Part shown: one piece after another, positions 24,342-34,880 of the stretch
How positions within the stretch are numbered: the stretch's first letter is position 1
Layout of the letters: the number at the start of each line of letters is the position of its first letter
Assembly: GCA_022578605.1 (NCBI GenBank)
Contig: MU394102.1
Location: 124,001 to 188,000 of the forward strand
Direction of reading: 5' to 3'
DNA length: 64,000 bases
Origin: Camillea tinctor
Taxonomy: Eukaryota > Ascomycota > Sordariomycetes > Xylariales > Xylariaceae
The notes under the pieces: model-generated
Told to the model about the DNA's origin: nothing
Databases searched by the model: none
What the model saw: only the letters and a program-made list of their open reading frames with translations
Made by a program: the position numbers and the translations under genes

Positions 24342-24374
24342 ACCCAGACTCAGACCCAGACCCAGACCCAGGCC
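24342..24374 (+). repeat. CAGACC hexamer repeat in a 5' leader
   Basis: Roughly four to five CAGACC/CAGACT units sit 45-75 bases before the start codon of the spartin-like gene, probably in its 5' UTR. Confidence 0.55.
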
Positions 24375-24418
24375 TTTCGCAACTTGCTATTGACAGACAA
24401 CACTACGTCGCGCCAAAT

Positions 24419-26122
24419 ATGGCATCCGGTCACCATGTAAGTTGGATCGCATTTGTCATGCCTCATGCAAGAACAACTTCGTTCACAGTTTCTGCGTGCT
24501 CATCACATCTTGTTGTCGTAGGATCCAAAACTACTTTACGCCATCCAGGGCGTCTCGGCCTACCACCTCGCCTATGGCAAAGAGGAATCTCTGACGCCGG
24601 CAGGCCCCCAAACCCTGTCGCTAATAATGGTTCCTACATCATCACCTTTTGCCGACCCGTCATCAGTCGATACCCGCGACGCAGAGCCCGAGGATTTCTA
24701 CCTCCATCTCCACCTGCCGCCCGAACTTGACCTTCCCCTCCCCGCTACCACCCAGATCTACCACCAACCCCCACGAAGTTATTTGATTCCGCGATGGGAT
24801 CTTGGTCCTGACAGCGGCGCATTCACCCGCCTCGAATTCCCCGCCGTCGGCAGTCGAAAGGGACTCCAAGAAGATGTGGATACATTCGAAACCATTCTGG
24901 CACAATGCACGGCCTTCCTGGAGCGAGCAGCTCCCCCCAAGTCTGCGCAGACGACAGAAAAATCTTCGTCTTCATCTTCACCGACTTCCACGCGGTCATC
25001 GCCGACTATGTCTAAAGCTAAATCTGCAGCTGGTGACCAGCTCCCGGCCTACAACCCGGCAGACTATAGGCCCGGCGAGGCCTATGCAAAAGGCAGCCAC
25101 AGTTCGGGGAGGGGAGGTCAAATCGTACTTGTAGATGAAGAGGATGGAAGCGTGATTGGGGAATTATCAGAAGACTACCAGGTTGTGGAAAGTGGCGTAA
25201 AGCCCGGGTCTAAAGGTGCGCATGATATAACGTTGTGCAAAGATCTGTCCGGCACAGCGTTGCTAACAAAGGAACAGATCCTGTGGAGATCACACTCCCA
25301 ACCGAGGAGGGATCGAACCAACTCGGTGTGGTGCCGGCATCACCAGAGACGATGGAGATGGAGCTGCATCCCGCTTATCAGAAGTCATTCATCGTATCAA
25401 AGGCCGCCTACGCATCTCGCTTGATTATTACCACCTCGGATTTTATATCCAATGCCATGCAAAGTGGCACGGACAGCTTTACTAAGAATACAAAGCCAGC
25501 GGCTAAGTCGCTCACCTTTACACCAGCAACGCATGAGCATGCCCGCCGGATTGGCAAGTTTTCTGGGGGTGTGGCCGAACTATCATCCAAGACAGTAGGG
25601 CAAGTCTCCAAGGTGGCGCAAAATATCGGTGCCACGATTGCGGGACGCGGACAAAGGGACAAGAACGCTAGGAGAGGATACGGTCCTGACGGGAAACCGA
25701 TCGAGTCGTTCAAGCCAGGGTTGCTGAACAAGAGCATGATGGCTTTTACTACTGTCGCCGACGGAATCGATCATGCCACTCGAAGCATCCTCACTTCGGC
25801 GTCATCATCAGCCACGAACATGGTAACGCACAGATGGGGTGATGAGGCGGGCGAGCTGTCGAAGCATCTTGGCGGAAGCGTCAAGAATGTCGGTCTGGTC
25901 TATATCGACGTTGCTGGGGTGTCCCGGAAAGCAGTTATCAAAGCAGTTGGCCGGGGCATGGTAGTAGGCAAGGTGAGAGGTGGAGGCCAAATCGTGGTTG
26001 GAGACGACACTGGCGGTGTGGCGCCTTCGCTAGCAGAGAATAGTTCGAAGACGCAACTAGCGGCAGACTCAGAGAGCATCAGCGGCGCATCTAGTAAGAC
26101 TAGTAAGACGGTGTCGAAGTGA
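24419..26122 (+). CDS. Spartin/senescence-domain protein
   Basis: A fungal member of the senescence/spartin family (PF06911-like). Animal and plant relatives associate with lipid droplets and membranes; the fungal role is not settled. Exons 24419-24436, 24522-25215 and 25278-26122 join in frame (phases 0 and 1) to 518 residues. Exon 1 codes only MASGHH, and the second exon then starts DPKLLYAIQGVSAYHLAYG. Residues about 110-150 form a Ser-rich linker. A beta-rich segment (GQIVLVDEEDGSVIGEL) leads into the C-terminal senescence domain. That domain has the repeated small-residue helices ASRLIITTSDFISNAM, VAQNIGATIAG and GSVKNVGLVYIDVAGVSRKAV, typical of amphipathic membrane-binding helices. The Ser/Thr/Lys-rich tail is disordered. 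The intron at 25216-25277 repairs the frame and gives SKDPVEITLP. Confidence 0.9.
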
Positions 26123-27531
26123 TCGTGTTTGTTTGGGCGGGTGTGAGTAGAGGAGGATGGTTTGGGAAAGGGTAAGATGGTGATGTATTATGAAGTTGTG
26201 TCATGAATCTTTAAGTACAAGGGTAGAGAGGTAACATACCTTGACTTGGGCATCTAGTGTAAAATCGGAGTTTGATAGTCTTAGACTACTTATTCACGTG
26301 GAAGGTTCCAATCTATAGCGATGTTTGGGTCGTCAACTTTGACAACTACCTAGTAGGCGCATGCAACTTAGGTGCTTACAGCATGAAAAAAAGAACTACC
26401 TAACCTACACTATTCATGTACACTACTGCATGTTTAAACAGCACTGGACTTCAGGGTCTCTACCCAGGCCGACGGGCTACAACCGACCTACAGTACATAA
26501 ATACTACCTGCCTAAAGTATTATAAATATAGAGGCTTATCAGCTGAAGGTTATGGAGCGTACCTACAATTACATAAGATGATTTAGAGTTTCTGTGCACG
26601 TGACCAAACAGGTGTAGTTGGGGAGATTCCTAAGTAGATAGTGTCAATGTGTGCATCTATATCTAACTTGCCTAAGGTTTAATGGAATACCTACATAGAC
26701 GCGTTTTTACTCGCAAATAGGCGCGCCTCACCTTACCTAAACCTACTAAACGGGCTCCAGTCCAGCACGCCTACCTCAGGCTTTTCTACTTTCTCGCTTT
26801 ATGTAGGTAGGTGCTGATCTAACAATTACATACATGGCACCCGGTTACAACAGTTGATATTAATAAGGGCATAAATGAATTGAAGCCCATCGTTTATGCG
26901 CCAGGACTCTTTCGGCCTACCATTGCATTATAACCATTTTGTAGCTGGTGTTTTAAGACAAGAGGAAGAGAACAAGAGACCCCCGATTCAATTAATTCAC
27001 GTCTTGTCATCCCTAGGAAGCAATTGATTTTCCCTTGCCCCAATCGCCATTCTCTTTTTTTTCTCTCTCTCTCGTTTGTTTTCTTCGTTCCCGTTTTCGT
27101 TGGCCCCATCCAACCCTTGTTTCCTCCAACACCACTCAGACACACCAACTAATATCACCATCACCAACACCCATTTATACACCAATTTCTCTCTCTCTCT
27201 CTTTTTTTTTTTTCACAAGGTACAGAGAAAAGGAAGGGAAAAAAAAAAGTGTAAAAGGAATTGGACCCTTTTCTTAATTTCTTTAACCTGTCAAATTCTT
27301 ATTTGTTATTTATTTATTATTTCTGTTTTCAATGTGTCGTTACGAATGCCTTGGGTGCATTATTCTCCTCCTCCAGGATATCGGTGATAAAATCCGATCT
27401 AGAAAACCTCCGCATATCTTGCAAGGGTTGTGCAGCCCACCATCATTCTTTGTTACAACAAGAAAGCTAAGGAATTCGCCCGACTAACACAGTGTGTACA
27501 GGTCTTCCTCTTCTTCTTCCTCGTCTCCACA
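26123..27531. promoter_or_regulatory. Promoter region of the GCP4 gene
   Basis: 1.4 kb between two tandem plus-strand genes. The proximal part is strongly pyrimidine-rich (27045-27085 and 27185-27220, CT and T runs), as in many fungal promoters and leaders. A possible 5' UTR splice acceptor (TGTACAG) lies near 27495-27501. An in-frame ATG at 27430 precedes the conserved start and is probably not used. No separate gene is seen. Confidence 0.5.
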
Positions 27532-29892
27532 ATGCTCCATGAAATCTTGCTCGCATTGTCGGGACACCCATCACCTCTACTCAAGAACGACTACTCGGCC
27601 CCGGGGTCCGCGTCCGTCCTATCGCCACCAGAGAGGGACCTTTTGAGAACTGCCGGTCATTTGAGCGACCTCCACTGCAACCTGCTCGGTTATACCGCAC
27701 AGATCAGTGCCTCTCATTCATCCGTCATATGCCGCGCTGTTTCCACCGCCATCAGCTCCATCCACCTGGGTGCTTTCCAGAAGAAGGTACTCCAGGTTGA
27801 GGACAGCATTCTGAGGAAAGATGCTGCCCTTGTCGGTGCTTACGATATAGTGCCCCTGACCGCGGTAATTAGCGAATTCTCAGGCTGGACTCGCCGCCTA
27901 GAATGGCTATGGGACTTGGTTCAGTTCATGTATCGTGAAGATAAAGATGCACCCTGTCCAGCTGCAAAGCTTATCGACAAGCTGCGGAGCGAGCTTCAGA
28001 CAGGTTACGCAGACATCCATGAGACTGCCCTGAGCCTCGTCAGAGTGGCAGAGACCGCTTGGTTAAAGCAAGTCTCGGCATGGGTTCTCTACGGGAGAAT
28101 TCCAGTGTTAGGGGATAAGGATTTCTTCGTTCGGAGGAGCGAGGCCGGCGGCCAGGCTTACTTGATAGAACCTAGCTTATTGCCATCGTTTGTTACGCCC
28201 TCTACAGCGGCATCGATGTTGTTCATCGGGTCTTCCTTGAATCGAGTCCGTACGAGAGGTGGTATAGACCCAAGTGATACTGGCCTTGGCCATCTACCAT
28301 CTCAACTACAGGAACTATCGAAATTGGCCTTCCCCCTCAACTCGGCTACGTTCTCTCGGTCCATTACGTCTATCCGTCTGACCTTGTCAAGGACAGTTCT
28401 GCAGAAGCTTTTGCCCTTAGCTAAAGTCCTCGAAATGCTCAAGATCCTTCGAGAATTCTTTTTACTAGGTCGAGGCGAGTTTGCTATGGCCCTTACCCAA
28501 CAAGCGGATGAGAAGATTCGTAGTCGCTGGCGCCGTGCCGATAACATCGCCTACCAGAAAAGGGATGGCCTTGGTACCGTGGTTGTTAAAGACGGTGAAG
28601 TCGCCGCAGTTCTTGCTAGGACATGGGCTGCTTTGGGCTCTATGCAGGGCCAGCATGCCGATGAGGACGAGGCACTTGAGCTTGCAAGAGATTTATTGCA
28701 ACTTAGCCTCTCCAAATCTCAGCCAGTGCCACCTACTAGTGATAACAATGACGACGGTCAGCGGACGGCGAGCAGCATAGCTTCGACCCCTTTTCGAAAT
28801 CTTCTGTTCTCAGTCCCAGTCGTCCTCACCCTACAGATACTATCCCCGTTAGACATTTTCCTATCGCCTTCTGATCTACAAATATACACCTCTGTCAACT
28901 CATATCTCCTCTCTATCCACCGGGCCCATTTAAGGCTCACGGACTTATGGAAAATCACCTCTCTTCGGCGCCACCATCCTCCGCCTCCCCGACCACCGTA
29001 TGGTGGAACAAGAGGAGGCATCGCTAGAACTAAGCTCCTCCGTGACCGCTGGGCTACCCGTTCATCCACTATGCGGAGCACCTGGAGCACGAGCAGCGCT
29101 GCGATATTTTTCCTCTCCGAGACAGAAGCCTATCTGCAAGTCGAGATTGTCGAAGGCTTATGGGACGGCTTCTACAGTTGGATAACCGGCAATGACGAGT
29201 CTTCCGGCCCCAAGCCGAACCACCCCTCGGTATCCCAAAAAATGCTCGCCGCCCATATCTCTAATCCTCTGCAGAACGCGACGAGCGCCTTCCCGCCAGC
29301 GAGCCAGACTCCCCAACAATCCCCGCGGCCACACAGCCACGACCCCCAGACCCTCGCCACGGCGCACCGGCTCTACCTGCGCACGCTCGTGCGGCGGCTG
29401 CTCCTGACGCAGCCGAGCTTCACCGACCCGCTCTACGAGCTGCTCGTGCACGTGGACCGCCTCGCGGCGCTCGTGCACCGGCTCCACGGCGTCTGGACCG
29501 CCGTCGACCTCGACACGGACGAGGGCGTCGTCGACGCCTTCTCGAACCTCGACGCCGAGGAGGCGGACGTGCGCGCCGGCCTCCGCGACGTCGAGGCCAA
29601 GGTCAAGCGCGGCATCGCCGACGTCGTCGATGTCCTGCGCAGCCTCAGCGTCGACACCGCCTTCCTGGCCTCCCTGGAGGACGGGCTTGATGGTAGAGGC
29701 GCCGACGATGCGGATGATGGTGCAGGGACTGGTACCGATGATGTGGATGATGAGGAGGGGAGGTATGTGCCCCGTCGGGTAGGTGGTGTGGATCGCTTGC
29801 TCATGAAGCTTGATTTCGGGGGGTGGTTTGATGGTGGTAGTGGTGGTAATAGTAATGGCGGTATTAGGGGGGAAGATAATGAAATGTACTAG
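27532..29892 (+). CDS. GCP4: Gamma-tubulin complex component 4 (Spc97/Spc98 family)
   Basis: A structural subunit of the gamma-tubulin ring complex, which nucleates microtubules at spindle pole bodies. It is a single-exon gene of 786 residues. The start MLHEILLALSGHPSPLL is the conserved GCP4 N-terminus, so ATG 27532 is chosen. The GRIP1-like N-terminal half includes LVGAYDIVPLTAVISEF and AWVLYGRIPVLGDKDFFV. The GRIP2 half includes VPVVLTLQILSPLDIFLSPSDLQIY, SVNSYLLSIHRAHLRLTDLW, and the FTDPLYELLVHVDRLAALVH helix. The C-terminal tail is Gly/Asp-rich. Bases of about 29330-29690 are extremely GC-rich at third codon positions compared with the rest of the gene, but the frame and the family match continue through this block. 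Long frames on the opposite strand here are shadows of that GC bias. Confidence 0.9.
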   Translation: MLHEILLALSGHPSPLLKNDYSAPGSASVLSPPERDLLRTAGHLSDLHCNLLGYTAQISASHSSVICRAVSTAISSIHLGAFQKKVLQVEDSILRKDAALVGAYDIVPLTAVISEFSGWTRRLEWLWDLVQFMYREDKDAPCPAAKLIDKLRSELQTGYADIHETALSLVRVAETAWLKQVSAWVLYGRIPVLGDKDFFVRRSEAGGQAYLIEPSLLPSFVTPSTAASMLFIGSSLNRVRTRGGIDPSDTGLGHLPSQLQELSKLAFPLNSATFSRSITSIRLTLSRTVLQKLLPLAKVLEMLKILREFFLLGRGEFAMALTQQADEKIRSRWRRADNIAYQKRDGLGTVVVKDGEVAAVLARTWAALGSMQGQHADEDEALELARDLLQLSLSKSQPVPPTSDNNDDGQRTASSIASTPFRNLLFSVPVVLTLQILSPLDIFLSPSDLQIYTSVNSYLLSIHRAHLRLTDLWKITSLRRHHPPPPRPPYGGTRGGIARTKLLRDRWATRSSTMRSTWSTSSAAIFFLSETEAYLQVEIVEGLWDGFYSWITGNDESSGPKPNHPSVSQKMLAAHISNPLQNATSAFPPASQTPQQSPRPHSHDPQTLATAHRLYLRTLVRRLLLTQPSFTDPLYELLVHVDRLAALVHRLHGVWTAVDLDTDEGVVDAFSNLDAEEADVRAGLRDVEAKVKRGIADVVDVLRSLSVDTAFLASLEDGLDGRGADDADDGAGTGTDDVDDEEGRYVPRRVGGVDRLLMKLDFGGWFDGGSGGNSNGGIRGEDNEMY

Positions 29893-31761
29893 AGAGAAGA
29901 AAAGAATACAAAAGAATAGGGGGGGAAACTGAGGATTTGAAGAAGAAAAAAAGGGGGAATAAACATAGGATACGAAGACCATAGAATAATGGATAAAGAA
30001 ATTTGGACTAGTCATGAAATGCAATGTCATTTCTACATGTCTATCTGCCTACCTAGTGACCCTCTTGTACCTGAAAATTCCGTGTCGTCTAGAGAGAGAT
30101 AGAGAGAGAGAGAGGTCTGCTCTGCCTGCTTTAAATCCATCCCCCAACTTTCCGGTTCTCTACTCATCAAGGCAGGCAGACCAACTATATGATTACGCTT
30201 AAGATTGTTCTTGCACATATCCATGTCTATAAATATCCAGCCTTGCGGCAACTACACCATGGTTCTGCCCCCTTTCCCCCTCTCCCCTTTCTGCCTAATA
30301 CATATGGAAGGCTCCGTCTCATACGAAAAGAACAATAATATTATGAATAATAGCAATTCCTTCTTGCAAGATTTCGGCTTACACGAGCAGTGAATTGTCC
30401 AGTAAATCTATCGAGTAAGTAAACCAATAACCTACTACCATCATTGTTCGGCCAAGGCTCCCCAGTACCGGAAAGAAGGGGGAGAGGAAGGGAAGGATTT
30501 GTGTGTGAGTGGGGAGTTTGAGCGGAGGGTGGTTGGGAGGCTCTGGAAATCCTTAGTTAGATTGGGTACCGATACTGTATGTTAGAGTTCTCACTTATGA
30601 ACTTCTCTTCTCATTTGACACATTTACGCATATGGCATTTAAAATTTTACAGAACGAGGTCATTGATTGGTATGAGAGCTAAGAGAGGAAAAAAAAACTG
30701 GGGTTTTCTTCTTCTTTTCTAGCCCTCCAATTCATTCAATTGTGGATTGCATCTGCTTGTTTCTGTCTGATTTGCGCTGCCCCTGGGGCGGCGACTTCTG
30801 TTGTTCTTTCTGATTCTTTTTTCTGGATTGGTTTTTTTTCTGTTAAAAAATATCCAACTAAATAAAAAAAAGAAAGAACAAGATAATACACATTTCTGAT
30901 GTATATATCCGTATCCCATAATCATCGTGATCATGATCGTATATCCGTAGCCATTCTTGAACAATTCGACGTCGTAAAATGTGAAAAACCATCCTATAGA
31001 CTCCATGCTTTATGATCCCCTAGGGGAATATTTTCCTTATGAACCCACTAAACCCAGAATAAAAAAAAGGAAAAAGAAACACTGAGGTGTGGATATCATC
31101 ACCAGTGGATATATACAAACAAAAATCTCTAAGACGCTTTGATGCAATCCAGTTAGTCCTAACTCCCGAGGATGCTGATATAGGAAAGAAATATACCCAG
31201 GGCAGCGCTTGCCCAAATCGCTCGCTATGATGAAGACCGGGAAGGGGGGAAAGACCCTTAGAACAAAATGAAACTCCTTGGCAATGATGATCGTGACGTT
31301 AATGAGAAAAAGGAAAGAACTTTTGAGCTTGTACAACTAGAATGAAAAGAGGCCTTGGTCGCCGATGGGGTATACAAAAGGAAGTTTGATGATAAAACGA
31401 TTGTCTAGGTGAGAGAGAAGAAAGCTAGGAAATGAGGTTGTAAGACAAGTATACGAAGATTAGATAATAAGGTATAGGGGGAGTTGCCCTCTGATGGGGG
31501 TCAATTGGGTTGGCGATATTGTCTGATGCGTCCGTAGGCTGAGGACGACGCGGGCACATGGCGAGATAACCCTCGACGGCGGTGCGATGTGGTGCTGACC
31601 GAGGTGCTGTGGTGAGTAATAGATGAATGATGTTGGTGGATAAGAAGACCCGTTTGGATCAATAGGCGCAAGGCAGATCTCATGTTCGACTCTGAACTAG
31701 TCTAGTCGGGCGTCTTGAGTCGTTGGGCAGCGACGATACGTCAGTCGCTGGGCCCACTAGT
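29893..31761. other. Convergent spacer of 1.9 kb, no gene
   Basis: Between the convergent 3' ends of GCP4 and the next gene. It has poly-A and poly-T runs and a GA repeat (30092-30114) but no coding region I can support. Short AT-rich open frames at 30719-31006 and 31037-31336 (minus) look random. Confidence 0.45.
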
Positions 31762-33152
31762 CTAGCAGGCAGCGGCCAATTCTTGATGGCGTAGGGGGCT
31801 GTGAGAGTGGTGATCTGAATTCCGGCGCGCAAAGATGTGTTGTACAAAGGCCTTAGGACCAAGTACCTCGGGGAGGCTTATGCGGCGGGTTTTCGACTTG
31901 CTCTGCCAGCGCTCCTTGATGCAGTCATCGACAAGTGCTATGAGACCAGTTGCGACAACGATACTAGGGATTGTATTAGTAAATGACGAGAAAATTCCGT
32001 AAGCAGGTTTACACTGGTTTGGATGACTTACTCGGCCACGTCTGCAGCATCGATCATGTCCTCGTCACTGAACCACATGTGGCAAGGAGGAACCCATCCA
32101 CCGGCACGCTCGTCAATGGACACTTGGTTAGGGGCCCGAGTTTCCGGTACGATGTGAGCAATCGGAGCATTGTTGCTCCCGTCCTTCATGAGGTGGAACG
32201 AGACGGTATTGGTGAGCTTGTCGACAACTCTCCTCCAGGCGTACTTGTGGCCCCACCATTCGAACTCGTACCTTTTCGCGTTCTTGCTCCCGCGGCGCCC
32301 GATATCGACGCGCGCATAGTTAGAGAACTCGAGCTTGATCGTATTCGTGGGCACCGAGCGGGCCTTTGGTTTCTTGTCCATGGATATCCGAGAACAGGTA
32401 TCCGTAAATTCGTCGTCAGCCTCGGCCGTAGAATGACTTGTCCCCGGTCTGCTCTTGCAGGGAAAGATAGAATTCGACGTAGGCGAGCGGCTGAGCTGTG
32501 GCCGTGCTGCAAGGTGCTTCATTGCGTTGGACATAGACCGCGGCAGGTTAGGACGAGCCGTGTGGGAGGGCTCGAGATACTTCCGCTTCGAGTTGCAGAT
32601 CTCGCGACCAGAATCCCGGCAGTATCGCCGGAAAGAGAACTCGCGCTTGGCGAGGTCATACATGCGCAGGTGAAAGAGCTGGATCGTCCTCCTCCGCCGG
32701 CCCGAGACCACGGTATCGACCCGAAGGTTCATGTTACCATCCGTGGTGAAATCGTCATGGCGGATGGAAAGGCGGTTCATCGAAGGGAAAAGAGCGGCGA
32801 AGTCCTCGGGATTCGACGGGCGGACGTTGGTCTCTTCGATTTCATGCTGGTAGATAGGTAAGGGTGGGATCTCCGAGTCGTCTACATCCTCCATGTCCAA
32901 GTCCTCGGACTCGTCGTACGAAGCTTGCGACGAGTACGTCTCGACCGATGACCGGGGATAACAACTCGTGGATGGCGAAAGATCCTCATCCTCGTAGGAT
33001 GACTGAAAACCAGGAACTCGCATGGGAGCACCCTTGGAAGAAGACGGTCTTGGACTGTCATACAAGGAAGTGGGCGCAGTACTCCGTGTCTCGTAAGAAT
33101 CCCTAGTGCTGGTTGAGTAGCTAGAAGCGTCGGTATTGCGTCTTCTCGACAT
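31762..33152 (-). CDS. Conserved fungal protein of unknown function
   Basis: I do not recognise a named domain, but the architecture suits a conserved filamentous-fungal family. Exons 33152-32032 and 31963-31762 join in phase 2 (donor GTAAGT, acceptor CCCTAG) to 440 residues. Without splicing the frame stops at once after DAADVAE. Residues 1-100 are Ser-rich and acidic, probably disordered (SYDESEDLDMEDVDDSE). The middle looks like a beta-rich globular domain: NLRVDTVVSGRRRRTIQLFHLRMYDL, then IKLEFSNYARVDIG and YEFEWWGHKYAWRRV. The last exon adds a likely hydrophobic helix, VVATGLIALVDDCIKERW. ATG 33152 (MSRRRN) is the first in-frame methionine. A beta-barrel fold is an inference from the alternating pattern only. 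Confidence 0.85.
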
Positions 33153-33510
33153 GGTGAAATAATTGTCTAGCACGCAAAGTATGGTATAAGGGGGGGGATT
33201 GTGGATGACAATTGCCTTCGAGAAGAGAAGGAGAGGGCAAGGGTGGGAAGGGTGGAAGACTATATATCTGGGTGTAGACTAGATATGGCGGATTTCAGGG
33301 TCCTGAAGAATTGGGTGTTAAAGTGGAACGGTTGCGATTCACGCGGCGATGATACAATAAAGCCCCGCTGAGGTCTGAGTGTCTGTTCAAGAGATCTACC
33401 CTCTACATATAGTAGACGCAAGGGTCTGAGATGCGCTTATCCCCTGGTCTAAGCGCGGAACTAGGGGGTAGGATTGTATATCGAGAGGACCTGTTGAAGT
33501 CCAACAGACG

Positions 33511-33553
33511 TTGTGCGTGTGTATGTGTATGTGTATGTGTGCGTGTGTATGTG
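33511..33553 (+). repeat. GTGTAT-type microsatellite
   Basis: Purine-pyrimidine alternating GTGTAT/GTGCGT units run for about 43 bases. No gene overlaps them. Confidence 0.75.
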
Positions 33554-34846
33554 GGATAAAAGTGGATTACCAAGATTGTTGGAAAGGTAGCAAGGGATTG
33601 GGGGGGGAGAAAAGAAGACTGGGGGGGGCGTGAAATTGGAAGAATTTGGAAGGGAGGGGGGATGTGCGTGGGAGCGGTGCGTTATGTATAAACAGGGCAG
33701 GCTGACTGGAACAACATGGCATTAATCATAGTCCAAAGAGAAGTGGAATACTGGGTACTGCCCAAAAGATATTGGTCCAAGCAGCTGACGACAGATTAAA
33801 AAAAAAAACCGATACGGGTCGAGAACGGGAAGTGAGGGCAGGGCAGAGGGCAGCGGGCAGCGGGCAAAGGCCGGACTCAAATACATGTGCCTTTCTAGTT
33901 TTCGTCCTGGTGCTGCATAACGCCAATGGGGTGTCCCGAGATGGCGAGTTGGATTCAATAGACGAACCTTGGCGTTGACGGACAGTTCTTCGAAAAGCGG
34001 AAAGGGGATTATGAATGGACAAGGCAGATCCATCCATACAATCTATCCATTCATCTATCGGATCGGTACATAACAGAAAGAAAAGTGAGAGTGGGAGTGG
34101 GTGAGGGAGAGAGTGAGAGAGATAGAGAGAAAGTCTGTAAGTGATGGTGGTAGAGGTGGTGGTGATGATGGTGGGGTTCAGAGTTTGGAAACTTTGATGT
34201 ATCTACGTACCTACATAGGTACTACGTACATGTACTACATACTTGACTCTAATAAGTTTTGAGATCGGTACCGGCACAACGGCGGGAGTATACATGTACA
34301 GTAAGTAATAGGCAGGTATGGCGCAGCGACCACTACTCTGTGTATGACGAGTACTTACGTCGGTACCTGTGGGCAGGTAGCTACTTCCCGGGGTACTTTT
34401 ACCATATAAGGGAATCATTCATCGAGGCTCACACGCTCACACCACCCCAACACCACCCATCATCGTGCTATTAGGAAACCCCCAGCAGAACCGAGGTCGT
34501 ACCAGTGTACCAGTCTATCTAGTACTAGACTTAGCTGATGAGTAACTTTAAGCAATCATACTGTAGCACTGCCGAAAATACCAACCAACCTAGCCCGGTC
34601 TCGACTTTGTTTCCAGAAGGTCATCTGTGGCACCTTTCTATGTGTATCGAGTTAGTAAAGAGCACTTGTATGAGAATTGACTGGTATGCCTTGTGCCAAT
34701 GCCCTCTTCCATCCATTTTGGAATCCAAGATGGCTTCGACTTTGGAAGAGTGGCTGGACTTGAGTCAACTCTCAACTAAACCTTAGCTAAAACCCGGGAA
34801 GTCGGGCTGTTGTTGGGCAGGTATGTGGCTTTTAGAGTAGCTAGCT

Positions 34847-34880
34847 CCCGTAGCTACCTTAGTTGCTTATTAGCTACGGG
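34847..34880. repeat. Perfect 10-bp inverted repeat
   Basis: CCCGTAGCTA (34847-34856) and TAGCTACGGG (34871-34880) pair exactly over a 14-base loop, and flanking TAGCT/CTA bases extend the stem imperfectly. Confidence 0.6.

Larger units (their letters stand above)
20956..24418. promoter_or_regulatory. Large divergent region upstream of the Zn2Cys6 factor
   Basis: This 3.5 kb region separates the regulator (minus) from the spartin-like gene (plus). It should contain the promoter and leader, and possibly a missing first exon, of the regulator. I find no gene. It holds a degenerate TTAGGN hexamer tract (22342-22395), a TAAC repeat inside an inverted repeat (22701-22759), a 10-bp inverted repeat (23526-23574) and dense TAGGTA/TACCTA motifs around 23580-23705 and 24110-24300. 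Confidence 0.45.

Noticed and set aside
29158..30030. 290-codon minus-strand frame opposite GCP4
   Set aside because: It arises from the GC-rich block of GCP4; the sense strand has clear family motifs.
31983..32861. 292-codon plus-strand frame opposite the conserved unknown gene
   Set aside because: The opposite strand has a spliced, in-frame model with conserved-looking domains; this frame shows none.
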